A DNA stretch of 64,000 nucleotides from Betaproteobacteria bacterium HGW-Betaproteobacteria-1. GTDB lineage: Bacteria > Pseudomonadota > Gammaproteobacteria > Burkholderiales > Methylophilaceae. A program made the position numbers and the translations under genes. The stretch covers positions 1 through 64,000 of the forward strand of contig PHCX01000004.1 in NCBI GenBank assembly GCA_002842435.1, in the 5' to 3' direction. Shown here one piece after another: positions 36,002 through 45,040 of the stretch (its first letter is position 1; the number at the start of each line of letters is the position of its first letter). The notes under the pieces were generated by a model. The model saw nothing but the letters and a program-made list of their open reading frames with translations, was not told the DNA's origin and did no database searches.

Positions 36002-36059
36002 CCGGCAAGCTTTAACCGGCAAGTATTAGCCAGCTAACCTTTAGCCTGCAACTTTGGGC
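36000..36059 (-). repeat. Four degenerate 14-15 bp tandem repeats over a stop codon
   Basis: Read on the minus strand, the last codons of the reductase gene at 36041 (AAAGTTGCAGGCTAA) are followed by three more degenerate copies: AAGGTTAGCTGGCTAA, ATACTTGCCGGTTAA and AAGCTTGCCGGCTAA. The array fills the 39-bp gap between the convergent hemY and reductase genes. Confidence 0.6.
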
Positions 36060-37072
36060 AGCGGGTTGGCGTAGGTAAAGGCATCGGAGAAGAACTCCTC
36101 GGCCGGCAGGCCATGTGCCTGAAACGCCAGGTGCGCAATATCCACCATCTGCGGCGCACCGCAGCAGTAAACCTGATAGTCGTTCAGTTCGTCGAAATCT
36201 TCCATGACCGCCACATGCACCAGTCCTGTACGGCCCTGCCAATTGTCTTCGGGCAGAGGCTCGGATAACACCGGGGTGTATTTGATCTGAGGATGCTCGG
36301 CCTGCCACTGCATCGGCAGTTCGTTCATGTAAAGGTCTTCCAGCGTGCGCGCACCCCAGTATAGGTGTATCGGACGCTGGTCATTGTGATGGATCGCATG
36401 TTCGATGATGCCCTTGATCGGGGCGAAGCCGGTACCGCCGGCGACGAAGATCAACGGCCGTTGGGAGTCTTCGCGCAGGTAGAAGCTGCCGAAAGGCCCT
36501 TCCAGCCGCAGGATTGCCTTTTCGTGCATTTCGCTGAACACATACTGCGTAAACTGGCCGCCTGGTACCAGGCGCAGGTGCAGTTCCAGCAATTCGTCGT
36601 GGTGTGGCGCGTTGGCCAGAGAAAAGGCGCGGCGCTTGCCGTCCTTCAGCAGGAATTCGATGTATTGGCCGGCCATGAACTGCATGCGTTCGTTGCTGGG
36701 TAATTTCAGATAGAGCGCCATGACGTCATGTGAGAGTTTCTGCATTTTCTCGACACGGGCAGGCAGGATACGGGGTTTGATGCCGTTGATCGCACTGACT
36801 TCGCGGCATTCGACGATCAGGTTATCCAGCGGTTTGGCACAGCAGAGCAGCGCCTGGCCAGACTGTTTTTCCGCATCGCTGAGCGCGCTGGCCTGATATT
36901 CTCCATAGTTCACTTCACCCTTGATGATCTGGCCCTTGCAGGCGCCGCATGCACCGTTGCGACAACCGTAGGGCAGGTTGTAGCCGGCTTCAATGGCGGC
37001 AGTAAGTACGGTTTCGTTGTCGGCTACCGCAAAAGAATGGCCGCTGGGCTGCAGGGTGACTTGATGGGGCAT
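36041..37072 (-). CDS. 2Fe-2S / FAD / NAD(P)H reductase (CDP-6-deoxyglucoseen reductase-like)
   Basis: The 343-residue protein has an N-terminal plant-type 2Fe-2S domain (NLPYGCRNGACGACKGQIIKGEV, fourth Cys in ALLCCAKP), an FAD domain (RRAFSLANAP) and an NAD(P)H domain (FVAGGTGFAPIKGIIEH; CCGAPQMVDIA near the end). This is the architecture of AscD-type reductases and of oxygenase reductases such as MmoC. The chosen start (37072, MPHQVTLQPSGH) has an AGGA 12 bases upstream; the frame runs 15 codons further up. No deoxysugar gene is adjacent, so the true partner is unknown; a general ferredoxin reductase role is possible. Confidence 0.8.
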   Translation of the reverse strand: MPHQVTLQPSGHSFAVADNETVLTAAIEAGYNLPYGCRNGACGACKGQIIKGEVNYGEYQASALSDAEKQSGQALLCCAKPLDNLIVECREVSAINGIKPRILPARVEKMQKLSHDVMALYLKLPSNERMQFMAGQYIEFLLKDGKRRAFSLANAPHHDELLELHLRLVPGGQFTQYVFSEMHEKAILRLEGPFGSFYLREDSQRPLIFVAGGTGFAPIKGIIEHAIHHNDQRPIHLYWGARTLEDLYMNELPMQWQAEHPQIKYTPVLSEPLPEDNWQGRTGLVHVAVMEDFDELNDYQVYCCGAPQMVDIAHLAFQAHGLPAEEFFSDAFTYANPLPKVAG

Positions 37073-37142
37073 GCTGGAATTCCTAAATCTAACAAGTACT
37101 TGATTTGATAAGTGCAAAAGGGCAAGAGTTTAGCACAGCGGC

Positions 37143-37601
37143 TTAATCTTCGCGTTTGAATTCGCCTTCGATGACGTCCGAACTGGTGCTCTGGCCGGTC
37201 TTGCGTTCGTATTCGCGTTTGTATTCATAGCTTGTTTCATATTCAAAATCAGGCGCATCCTGCGCCTGCTCGAAGTTGAGCGGTTTGGGGGAAGGGATCA
37301 GCAACAGAATGACGGCAAAAGCGTCACTGACCAAGCCAGGAATGATCAGCAGGATGCCGGCGATAATGTTCTTGGCGCTGCCGAATACCACCTTGGCCGG
37401 TGTGCCACCGGCTGCCAGGGTCTGAGCGACGCGGCTGAAGACCAGCTGTTTCTCGTCCTGAATCAGACGCCATCCGAGCACCATCATGACAACCAGATAG
37501 CCGAGCAGGGCCCAGCCGTAGTTATCGGCCAGCTCGATCAGAATCCATATCTCCAGCACCGGGAAAGCGAGTAAAATCAACAGGAATAAAAGTACATGCA
37601 T
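37143..37601 (-). CDS. fxsA: FxsA family membrane protein
   Basis: The 152-residue protein has three to four membrane helices (MHVLLFLLILLAFPVLEIWILIEL; WALLGYLVVMMVLGWRLI; KNIIAGILLIIPGLVSDAFAVILLL) with the FxsA signature GILLIIPGLVSDAFA, and a hydrophilic C-terminal tail rich in Tyr/Glu/Lys. FxsA modulates phage exclusion in E. coli when overproduced; its normal role is unknown. Divergent from cutA with 18 bp between them. Confidence 0.9.
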   Translation of the reverse strand: MHVLLFLLILLAFPVLEIWILIELADNYGWALLGYLVVMMVLGWRLIQDEKQLVFSRVAQTLAAGGTPAKVVFGSAKNIIAGILLIIPGLVSDAFAVILLLIPSPKPLNFEQAQDAPDFEYETSYEYKREYERKTGQSTSSDVIEGEFKRED

Positions 37602-37619
37602 GAAACAATCACCTAAAAA

Positions 37620-37952
37620 ATGACAATGAATTCAACTGTGGCTATCCTGGTAATGACGCATCTGCCGGACCAAGACAGTGCGGATCGCATGGCCGAGCAT
37701 CTGGTCGGACATCGTCTGGCGGCCTGTGTGAACATCATGCCAGCCAGCACTTCAATCTATCATTGGCAGGGCAAAATCGAAAGGGCGACCGAGGTCGCCT
37801 TGCATATCAAATCGACGCTGAATCGTTATGCCGAAATTGAAACCGCCATTCGCGTAATGCACCCTTACGAACTTCCAGAAATCACCTATGTCCATTTAGA
37901 TGGTGGCGAACCCGCCTATATTCAATGGATACAACAGGAAACCCGCGTGTGA
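37620..37952 (+). CDS. cutA: Divalent-cation tolerance protein CutA
   Basis: The 110-residue trimeric PII-like protein has the family core LAACVNIMPASTSIYHWQGKIE and the C-terminal MHPYELPEITYVHLDGGEPAYIQWI. The ATG at 37620 and a second at 37626 are both possible starts. It precedes dsbD, a frequent arrangement. Confidence 0.94.
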   Translation: MTMNSTVAILVMTHLPDQDSADRMAEHLVGHRLAACVNIMPASTSIYHWQGKIERATEVALHIKSTLNRYAEIETAIRVMHPYELPEITYVHLDGGEPAYIQWIQQETRV

Positions 37953-37960
37953 ATCTTTCA

Positions 37961-39817
37961 ATGTTCCCTTTTAGTCAGTTGTTGCGCTCGCTGGTTCTTG
38001 CTGTTGTCTTTCCTCTGACATTGATTGCCTCCATGCCGGCGCTGGCTGCCGGCGCCAGCGGCTATGGCAGCGGTGTCAGTGCTTTTCTGGAGGATGCCGG
38101 CGAAGACGAGGTGCTGGCACCGGAAGTGGCGTTCAAGGTCGAGCTGGCGGCGCAGGATAGTCGCACCTTGCGTGCGGATTTTCTGATTGCTCCCGGCCAT
38201 TATCTCTACAAGGATCGCTTCAAATTCGAGCTGCTGTCTGCAGGTTCGGAGCTGGTCGGTGTCGAGTTGCCGGACGGTGTTGCCAAGGAAGATCCGACAT
38301 TCGGCTTGATGGAAGTCTATTACGACTTTACGACGGCATTGATTCATCTGGGCGAGGCTAGCCGTTATCCATTGGATATTCGCGTGACCTACCAAGGATG
38401 CAACGCCAGCGGGCTTTGTTATGCGCCGATGCGGACGAACTTTACGGTGGGTGCTGACGGCAAGGTGGCAGTCAAGGCAGGTGGAGACAGAACGACCGCC
38501 ACCAGCAGCGCTGCCGTTTCTGCCAATGAGAATGACCGCATAGCGACCCTGCTGAAGGACGGCAAGCTTTGGCTGATCATTGCCGGGTTCTTCGGTTTCG
38601 GCCTGCTGTTGTCGTTGACGCCCTGCGTCCTGCCGATGATCCCGATTCTTTCCAGCATCATTGTCGGTGGCAAGAAGTTCAGCCGGCTGCATACCTTCAA
38701 TCTTTCATTGGCTTATACCCTGGGCATGGCGCTGACTTATACCCTGATGGGGGTGGCGGCCGGCTTGTCCGGCCAGATGCTGAGTGCTGCTTTGCAGAAT
38801 GCCTGGGCGCTGGGTTTTGGTGCGCTAATTTTCGTGCTGCTGGCGCTGTCCATGTTCGGTTTCTATGAATTGCAGCTGCCGAGCGCATTCGAGAGCCGAA
38901 TTGCCACGTTGACCAATCGTATCAAGGGAGGTCACTTCCTCGGTGTTTTCCTCATGGGAGCGTTGTCAGCACTGATTCTCAGTCCCTGTGTTGCCGCGCC
39001 GCTGGCGGCGGCCCTGCTCTATATTAGCCAAACGCATGATGTGGTGCTGGGTGGTAGCGCACTGTTCGCCTTATCCATGGGCATGGGGGTGCCATTGCTG
39101 TTGCTTGGCGCTTCAGCCGGCGATCTGTTGCCGAGGGCCGGCGCCTGGATGAACGCCGTGCGCAATTTCTTCGGTGTGGTCATGCTAGCGATGGCGGTGT
39201 GGCTGGTCTCGCCCTTGTTGCCGGTGGCTGTGCAGTTGCTGCTGTGGGCAGCGTTGCTGATTGTGCCGGCCATTTACATGCATGCCGTGGATGCGCTACC
39301 GGCGAATGCACATAAATGGCTGAAGTTCTGGAAAGGTGTCGCCATCATCATGCTGGTGCTGGGCATCACGCTATTGATTGGTGCCATGTCCGGCGCCAAA
39401 TCGCCGTTGCAACCGCTGGCAGGCTTGCGCGGCAACGCCACAGAAACGCAAGTTTCGCATCTGCCTTTTCAGCCAGTGAAAACGGTGACGGAGCTGGAAG
39501 AAAAAATTCAGGCCTCTGCCGGCAAGTTGGTGATGCTGGATTTTTATGCCGACTGGTGTGTGGCCTGCAAGGAGATGGAGCTGTTTACTTTCAGCGACCC
39601 GCGAGTGCAGGCCAGGTTGCGGAGTGCCGTGCTGTTGCAGGCGGACGTGACGCAGAACTCGACTGACGATGCCGAGTTGCTCAAGCGTTTCAACCTGTTC
39701 GGCCCGCCAGGCATCATCTTTTTTGACGGGAATGGCGAGGAGTTGACGCAAATGCGGGTAATCGGTTTCCAGAACGCGGACAAGTTCCTGCAGAATCTCA
39801 AGCAGACAGATCTTTAA
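37961..39817 (+). CDS. dsbD: Thiol:disulfide interchange protein DsbD
   Basis: The 618-residue inner-membrane reductant conduit has a signal peptide, a periplasmic alpha domain with the Cys pair in GCNASGLCYAPM, an eight-helix membrane domain with cysteines in TPCVLPMIPI and SPCVAAPLAAAL, and a C-terminal thioredoxin-like domain with CVAC (FYADWCVACKEME). It moves electrons from thioredoxin to periplasmic DsbC/cytochrome c maturation. The start at 37961 (MFPFSQ) is preferred because it begins the signal peptide; the frame continues 12 codons back into cutA. Confidence 0.94.
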   Translation: MFPFSQLLRSLVLAVVFPLTLIASMPALAAGASGYGSGVSAFLEDAGEDEVLAPEVAFKVELAAQDSRTLRADFLIAPGHYLYKDRFKFELLSAGSELVGVELPDGVAKEDPTFGLMEVYYDFTTALIHLGEASRYPLDIRVTYQGCNASGLCYAPMRTNFTVGADGKVAVKAGGDRTTATSSAAVSANENDRIATLLKDGKLWLIIAGFFGFGLLLSLTPCVLPMIPILSSIIVGGKKFSRLHTFNLSLAYTLGMALTYTLMGVAAGLSGQMLSAALQNAWALGFGALIFVLLALSMFGFYELQLPSAFESRIATLTNRIKGGHFLGVFLMGALSALILSPCVAAPLAAALLYISQTHDVVLGGSALFALSMGMGVPLLLLGASAGDLLPRAGAWMNAVRNFFGVVMLAMAVWLVSPLLPVAVQLLLWAALLIVPAIYMHAVDALPANAHKWLKFWKGVAIIMLVLGITLLIGAMSGAKSPLQPLAGLRGNATETQVSHLPFQPVKTVTELEEKIQASAGKLVMLDFYADWCVACKEMELFTFSDPRVQARLRSAVLLQADVTQNSTDDAELLKRFNLFGPPGIIFFDGNGEELTQMRVIGFQNADKFLQNLKQTDL

Positions 39818-39821
39818 GCGC

Positions 39822-40361
39822 ATGCTGAGTAAAACCCTGACCTATCTTTTCTTGGCATTGCTGATCATTGCCTCAGGCCTTGCGGTGCGGCACTTTGTGC
39901 TGAATCCTGCAGTTCAGCCACCGAATGCATCGACAGAAGCCTTTTTTGCCTCAGCCTTTCCCGGCCTGGATGGCCAGTTGCAGCCGATGGTGCAATGGAA
40001 AGGCAAGGTCATCATTTTGAATTTCTGGGCCACCTGGTGTCCGCCTTGCCTGGAAGAGATGCCTGAATTATCAAGAGTGCATGACCAATATCAGGATCAG
40101 GGGCTGATGGTGCTGGGCATTTCCTTTGATGAGCTGGATAAAATCCGGGAATTCGCACAGCAAACACCGGTGAGCTATCCATTGCTTTCGGGTGATCTGG
40201 ATGCGATGAGTCTCAGTGAAAGCCTGGGTAACAACAAGGGTGTGTTGCCTTACACTGCCATCATTGCAGCGGACGGTAGTATCGTAAAAACCCATTTTGG
40301 ACGGGTAAATCAGCCTTTGCTGGAAGAAACATTCCTGCCTTTATTGGGTGCGCGGAATTAG
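39822..40361 (+). CDS. TlpA/ResA-like membrane-anchored thioredoxin
   Basis: The 179-residue protein has an N-terminal membrane anchor (residues 5-25) and a periplasmic thioredoxin fold with NFWATWCPPCLEEMPEL, active site CPPC, and the GVLPYTAIIAADGSI strand with the cis-proline. It starts 4 bp after dsbD and is a probable DsbD client, reducing apocytochromes or periplasmic disulfides. Confidence 0.9.
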   Translation: MLSKTLTYLFLALLIIASGLAVRHFVLNPAVQPPNASTEAFFASAFPGLDGQLQPMVQWKGKVIILNFWATWCPPCLEEMPELSRVHDQYQDQGLMVLGISFDELDKIREFAQQTPVSYPLLSGDLDAMSLSESLGNNKGVLPYTAIIAADGSIVKTHFGRVNQPLLEETFLPLLGARN

Positions 40362-40487
40362 TTGCAGCCGATTCCGTCAGAAAAAGCAATTTCGCTAAAT
40401 TTCGTCAATTCTATAGACAACATCCCCCTATTTGCGGCAAACTTGCGGTCATGAATCACCGCGCCCGGACCCTCCGGGCAACAAAAA

Positions 40488-40955
40488 ATGGCTGCAAATC
40501 ACTCGAAATCCATATTGGTCATCCACGGTCCCAACCTCAATCTGCTGGGTCTGCGTGAGCCGCATCACTACGGCAATGATACGTTGGAGAGCATCAATCA
40601 GCGTCTTGCCGGGCAAGCGGCGGCTGCCAATGTGCAGCTGGAGTGTATTCAGAGCAACAGTGAAGCCGAGCTGATCAACAAAGTGCAGTCATTGGCAGTT
40701 AAAAAAAGCGTCGATTTTGTCATTATCAATCCTGCAGCCTTTACCCATACATCCATTGCCCTGCGCGATGCCTTGTCTGCAGTCAGAATCCCGTTCATGG
40801 AAGTTCATCTTTCCAATGTGTATGCGCGCGAGTCATTCCGCCATCATTCCTATTTCTCTGATATCGCAGTCGGTGTGATCAGCGGCCTTGGTGCCCAGGG
40901 TTATACGTTCGCACTGGATTACGCGATTACATTTTTATCGAATCAACCCGCCTGA
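40488..40955 (+). CDS. aroQ: 3-dehydroquinate dehydratase, type II
   Basis: The 155-residue dodecameric enzyme performs the third shikimate step. Seen: [25 protein letters not shown] with the catalytic Arg/Tyr region, [17 protein letters not shown] and [34 protein letters not shown] with the active His. Gene order aroQ-accB-accC is common in proteobacteria. The 126-bp gap upstream shows no gene. Confidence 0.96.
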   Translation: MAANHSKSILVIHGPNLNLLGLREPHHYGNDTLESINQRLAGQAAAANVQLECIQSNSEAELINKVQSLAVKKSVDFVIINPAAFTHTSIALRDALSAVRIPFMEVHLSNVYARESFRHHSYFSDIAVGVISGLGAQGYTFALDYAITFLSNQPA

Positions 40956-40992
40956 CATTTGTCAGGCGATTAACTTGTCACAGAGGTATCCC

Positions 40993-41454
40993 ATGGATTT
41001 ACGCAAACTGAAAAAATTGATTGATCTGGTCGAGGAATCGGGCATTTCCGAGCTTGAGCTGACAGAAGGCGAGGAAAAGGTACGTATCAGCCGAAATCAT
41101 CAAGGCGGCGCGCAGGGCATGATGCATTATCAGCCCTACATGCAGATGTCTGCGCCAGCTGCTCCGGCACCTGCTGCACCAGCGGCAGCGCCGGCTGAAG
41201 CTGCTGAACCGGTGATTGACGGCCACGTCGTCAAGTCGCCCATGGTTGGTACTTTCTACCGTGCATCTTCACCTGAAGCCAAGTCTTTTGTTGATATAGG
41301 TTCCACTGTGGCTGTCGGTGACACCCTGTGCATCATTGAAGCAATGAAGCTGCTGAACGAGATCGAGGCTGACCATGCTGGCGTCATCAAGGCGGTTCTG
41401 GTTGAAAACGGTCAACCGGTTGAATATGGCGAACCACTATTTATCATTGGCTAA
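40993..41454 (+). CDS. accB: Biotin carboxyl carrier protein of acetyl-CoA carboxylase
   Basis: The 153-residue protein starts [32 protein letters not shown], has an Ala/Pro linker (residues 55-75) and the biotinyl domain with the modified Lys in [13 protein letters not shown] near residue 119. The ATG at 40993 follows CAGAGGTATCCC. Nine bp before accC. Confidence 0.97.
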   Translation: MDLRKLKKLIDLVEESGISELELTEGEEKVRISRNHQGGAQGMMHYQPYMQMSAPAAPAPAAPAAAPAEAAEPVIDGHVVKSPMVGTFYRASSPEAKSFVDIGSTVAVGDTLCIIEAMKLLNEIEADHAGVIKAVLVENGQPVEYGEPLFIIG

Positions 41455-41463
41455 GGATGTAAA

Positions 41464-42813
41464 ATGTTTGAGAAGATCCTGATTGCCAATCGGGGCGAGA
41501 TTGCACTGCGCGTGCAGCGAGCCTGTCGTGAACTTGGTATTAAAACTGTAGCGGTCCATTCCGAAGCCGACCGCGAAGCCAAATATGTGCAACTGGCCGA
41601 TGAGTCAGTCTGTATCGGTCCTGCTCCCTCCGGTCAAAGTTATTTGAACATTCCTGCAGTCATCAGCGCAGCTGAAGTGACGGATGCGGAAGCAATCCAT
41701 CCCGGCTATGGGTTTCTGTCTGAAAATGCCGACTTTGCCGAACGCGTAGAGCAGAGCGGTTTCGTATTCATCGGTCCGCGTGCGGAAACCATCCGCTTGA
41801 TGGGTGACAAGGTCAGTGCCAAGGAAGCCATGCGCAAGGCCGGCGTGCCATGTGTACCGGGTTCCGAAGGGGCGCTCGGCGATGATCCCGAGGAGACTCT
41901 GCGCGAGGCCAAACGCATCGGTTATCCGGTCATCATCAAAGCCGCCGGCGGCGGTGGCGGTCGCGGCATGCGTGTGGTGCACACCGAAGCCGCATTGCTG
42001 GCATCGGTCAACATGACCAAAGCAGAAGCGCAAAGCGCTTTCGGCAATCCCATGGTCTACATGGAGAAATTCCTCGAACAGCCGCGCCATATCGAGATCC
42101 AGGTACTTTCCGACCAGCATGGCAACGCCGTCTATCTAGGTGAGCGCGACTGTTCCATGCAGCGCCGCCACCAGAAAGTGCTGGAAGAAGCGCCGGCACC
42201 CGGTATCAGCACCCGTCTGCGCGACAAGATCGGTGCCCGCTGTGCCGATGCCTGCCGTCGTATCAACTATCGCGGCGCCGGTACTTTCGAGTTTCTTTAC
42301 GAGAATGACGAGTTCTATTTCATCGAGATGAACACCCGCGTGCAGGTGGAACATCCGGTCACTGAAATGATCACCGGCATCGACATCGTGCAGGAGCAGA
42401 TTCGCATTGCGGCCGGCGAGAAATTGTCTTTCCGCCAGCGCGACATCGAGTTCAAGGGCCATGCCATCGAATGCCGCATCAACGCTGAAGATCCCTACAC
42501 TTTTGTACCGTCCCCCGGCCGCATCACAACTTTCCACATGCCAGGCGGCCCCGGTGTGCGTGTCGACACTCATGCCTATCAGAACTACATGGTGCCGCCG
42601 CACTATGATTCCATGATCGGCAAGCTGATTACCCACGGCGCCACACGTGAGCAAGCGATTGCCAAGATGCGCATTGCCCTTTCCGAAATGGCGGTCGAAG
42701 GCATCAAGACCAATGTCGCGCTGCATCGTGATCTGCTGGCAGATGCGGCATTCCATCTGGGCGGCACCAGTATCCATTATCTCGAGCAGAAGCTCGGGTT
42801 GAATTCCAAGTAA
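41464..42813 (+). CDS. accC: Biotin carboxylase of acetyl-CoA carboxylase
   Basis: The 449-residue ATP-grasp enzyme carboxylates biotin on AccB. Seen: [27 protein letters not shown], the glycine-rich [14 protein letters not shown] lid near residue 160, [19 protein letters not shown] and the [24 protein letters not shown] metal/biotin site. Full length. Follows accB. Confidence 0.97.
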   Translation: MFEKILIANRGEIALRVQRACRELGIKTVAVHSEADREAKYVQLADESVCIGPAPSGQSYLNIPAVISAAEVTDAEAIHPGYGFLSENADFAERVEQSGFVFIGPRAETIRLMGDKVSAKEAMRKAGVPCVPGSEGALGDDPEETLREAKRIGYPVIIKAAGGGGGRGMRVVHTEAALLASVNMTKAEAQSAFGNPMVYMEKFLEQPRHIEIQVLSDQHGNAVYLGERDCSMQRRHQKVLEEAPAPGISTRLRDKIGARCADACRRINYRGAGTFEFLYENDEFYFIEMNTRVQVEHPVTEMITGIDIVQEQIRIAAGEKLSFRQRDIEFKGHAIECRINAEDPYTFVPSPGRITTFHMPGGPGVRVDTHAYQNYMVPPHYDSMIGKLITHGATREQAIAKMRIALSEMAVEGIKTNVALHRDLLADAAFHLGGTSIHYLEQKLGLNSK

Positions 42814-42832
42814 CGCACGCTGAACATCAGTA

Positions 42833-43741
42833 ATGGCCTGGATTTCTCTCAAGATAGAGGCGCATGACAATACGGCGGAGTTGCTCAGTGATACGCTGAT
42901 GGAACTTGGCGCATTGTCTGCGACCATCGAAGATGCCAATGCGGAAACGCCGGACGAGCAGCCGATATTCGGCGAACCCGGCGATCCGCCTCCCGGCATC
43001 TGGCAACAGAACATCGTCAGTGCGCTGTTCAATGACGATGCCGATGTCGCGGCACTGATGGCGGACCTGACAAAGGCAACAGGGTTGCAGAATCTGTCCT
43101 GTGAGGTCGAGCAGGTTGCGGAACAGGACTGGGTGCGGGCAACGCAGTCGCAGTTTGATCCGATCCGTATTCGTGACGACCTCTGGATCGTACCGACCTG
43201 GCACGATGCGCCCAATCCTGCCGGTCTGAATATCATCCTGGATCCCGGTCTGGCATTCGGCACCGGTAGCCATCCGACAACCCATCTCTGTCTGGCCTGG
43301 CTGGCGGATAACGTCAAGCCCGGCATGAACGTGCTGGATTACGGTTGTGGTTCCGGCATTCTGGCGATTGCCGCGAGAAAGCTCGGCGCCGGTCGCGTGA
43401 TAGGTACCGATATCGATCCGCAGGCCATCGTGGCTAGCCATTACAATGCAGAGCAGAATCAGGTGGAAGCCGAATTCTATCTGCCGGACCAGCTGGCGCC
43501 GAATCAATTACGCGACGAACCGGCGGATCTGGTGGTGGCCAATATCCTCTCCAGCGCACTTTCGGTGCTGGCACCCGCATTGGCGGTAGCCTGCAAGCCG
43601 GGCGGCAGCATCGCCCTGTCCGGCATATTGCGCGAACAGGCTGAGCAGGTCTCGGCAATCTATGCCGAGTGGTTCGATATGCAAGCCCCGGTTTATATGG
43701 AGAGCTGGGTTCTACTCACAGGCACCAGAAAATGCGCCTAG
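42833..43741 (+). CDS. prmA: Ribosomal protein L11 methyltransferase
   Basis: The 302-residue SAM enzyme trimethylates L11. Seen: the substrate-recognition N-terminus MAWISLKIEAHDNTAELLSDTLMELGALS, the family motif ILDPGLAFGTGSHPTTHLC near residue 140 and NVLDYGCGSGILAIAARKLGA near 165. Twenty bp after accC and overlapping the next gene by 10 bp. Confidence 0.96.
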   Translation: MAWISLKIEAHDNTAELLSDTLMELGALSATIEDANAETPDEQPIFGEPGDPPPGIWQQNIVSALFNDDADVAALMADLTKATGLQNLSCEVEQVAEQDWVRATQSQFDPIRIRDDLWIVPTWHDAPNPAGLNIILDPGLAFGTGSHPTTHLCLAWLADNVKPGMNVLDYGCGSGILAIAARKLGAGRVIGTDIDPQAIVASHYNAEQNQVEAEFYLPDQLAPNQLRDEPADLVVANILSSALSVLAPALAVACKPGGSIALSGILREQAEQVSAIYAEWFDMQAPVYMESWVLLTGTRKCA

Positions 43742-44700
43742 CCACGACATGTCCTCAGTGCAGTGCGGCATTCTATGTCGGGCCGGAACAACTGGCGGCG
43801 CATCGTGGGGACGTGCGTTGCGGCAAATGCGAGCATGTGTTCAATGCGCTGGACAGGTTGGCTGAAGTTGAAGACGAAGAAATTGTAGAGGCTGTAGAGC
43901 CGATACCATCCGCTGTAACTGAATCCGCACCGGAGACCCTGCCGGAATCCGAGTTGCAAACCCCCGTCGTTATTGATGATATAGAAATCATTGCGGAGCA
44001 TGACGGAACGCTTGAAGCGCCGGCTGCTGAATCGCAGTCAGCCACATTCAATGAGGACGAAGCGCCCGAAAATGAGTACAAAAGTCCTGAAATAACATCT
44101 TCCGAGCTTGCGCAGCCGGTTTTCAATATCACTGATTTCAGTGTCCCGCCATCGGCAACCGTCCTTAGCCCGACCATGATGGACGATGCGGCCAGAAACA
44201 AGACGGGCACATCGAAAAAGAGTGGTATCGCAAAATTCCTGATTATATTTGTCGTGCTGTTGTTAATCCTGTTGACGCTGGCGCAAACCGCTTATTATCT
44301 GCGCTCAGATATCGCAGCGCGTTGGCCGCAGGCCAGACCCTATTTGGAACAGGCCTGTACTTTGCTGCAATGTGAAGTGGGCTTGCCGAAGAAAGCCGAT
44401 CTGATTGCCATCGACGACTCCGACCTGAAAGAAGATGCCGACCGCCAAGGGTTGATTCAGCTTTACACAACGTTGGTCAACAAGGCCGACCATAGCCAGG
44501 AGTTCCCGCTGCTTGAATTGACGTTGACCGATGCTGATGACAGGCCGTTGTTGCGACGCACATTCCAGCCCGAGGAATATTTGCCGGCAGGCGCAGATAT
44601 CAAGCGTGGCGTATCGGCAAAAGGCAGGATTGATATCAGATTGTCGATGTCGGTAGGAGATACTGCTGTTGCCGGTTACCGGCTGTTTGTCACTTATTGA
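43732..44700 (+). CDS. Zinc-ribbon / DUF3426 membrane protein
   Basis: The 322-residue protein starts with an MJ0042-type zinc ribbon (CPQC...CGKCEHVFN, residues 6-40), then a long acidic Glu/Pro/Ala-rich linker, a membrane helix near residue 165 (AKFLIIFVVLLLILLTLAQTAYYL) and a C-terminal DUF3426 domain (LIQLYTTLVNKADHSQEFPLLELTLTDADDRPLLRRTFQPEEYLP). The start at 43732 puts the zinc ribbon at the N-terminus. Its position after prmA is conserved in betaproteobacteria; function unknown. Confidence 0.88.
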   Translation: MRLATTCPQCSAAFYVGPEQLAAHRGDVRCGKCEHVFNALDRLAEVEDEEIVEAVEPIPSAVTESAPETLPESELQTPVVIDDIEIIAEHDGTLEAPAAESQSATFNEDEAPENEYKSPEITSSELAQPVFNITDFSVPPSATVLSPTMMDDAARNKTGTSKKSGIAKFLIIFVVLLLILLTLAQTAYYLRSDIAARWPQARPYLEQACTLLQCEVGLPKKADLIAIDDSDLKEDADRQGLIQLYTTLVNKADHSQEFPLLELTLTDADDRPLLRRTFQPEEYLPAGADIKRGVSAKGRIDIRLSMSVGDTAVAGYRLFVTY

Positions 44701-44824
44701 GCGAAGATTTGAGTGCAGGACTCCGCATCTCAGTTGCGTAATCTAATGAAAATCATTAGCCGCTATTCATGACTATCGGCACATGAATTTTTTATAAGCG
44801 CTATATGATTTGACTCATGCAGTA

Positions 44825-44844
44825 CACATTGTGTTTGCAATGTG
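44825..44844 (+). other. Hairpin in the pqqA leader
   Basis: CACATTG-TGTTTG-CAATGTG, a perfect 7-bp stem, lies 26 bp before the pqqA start. It may be an operator or an RNA element; no other structure stands out in the 170-bp gap after 44700. Confidence 0.45.
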
Positions 44845-44870
44845 CATAAAACCAGACAGGAGAATAAATC

Positions 44871-44942
44871 ATGTGGACAAAACCAGCAGCTACTGAAATG
44901 CGTTTCGGTTTCGAAGTAACAATGTACGTTTGCAATCGTTAA
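44871..44942 (+). CDS. pqqA: PQQ precursor peptide PqqA
   Basis: This 23-residue peptide, MWTKPAATEMRFGFEVTMY followed by VCNR, is the substrate from which PQQ is cut. The Glu15 and Tyr19 that become the cofactor are present in the invariant ExxxY spacing (GFEVTMY). A strong AGGAGAATAAATC ribosome site precedes the ATG. No pqqB-E follows: instead come a hairpin and a strong terminator, so pqqA is monocistronic here and the maturation enzymes must be encoded elsewhere. The product serves XoxF and other PQQ enzymes. Confidence 0.95.
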   Translation: MWTKPAATEMRFGFEVTMYVCNR

Positions 44943-44957
44943 TATTGATTGAAACGG

Positions 44958-44984
44958 TTTAAACCAGTCATGTACTGGTTTAAA
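44958..44984 (+). other. Hairpin after pqqA
   Basis: TTTAAACCAGT-CATGT-ACTGGTTTAAA, a perfect 11-bp stem, 15 bp after the pqqA stop and just ahead of the terminator. It may protect the short transcript from 3' exonucleases. Confidence 0.7.
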
Positions 44985-44988
44985 AAGC

Positions 44989-45015
44989 AAAAAGGAGGCG
45001 AAAGCCTCCTTTTTT
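44989..45015 (+). terminator. Bidirectional terminator between pqqA and the macrodomain gene
   Basis: AAAAA-GGAGGC-GAAA-GCCTCC-TTTTTT. The A run and T run flanking the GNRA-loop stem allow it to end both pqqA (plus) and the convergent macrodomain gene (minus). Confidence 0.9.
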
Positions 45016-45040
45016 ATTGCCATCATGGCAGGCTGAGTTT

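Noticed and set aside
36041..37072. Considered as a second MmoC-like reductase for an oxygenase
   Set aside because: Domain order is the same, but it sits among unrelated housekeeping genes and better matches AscD-type reductases.
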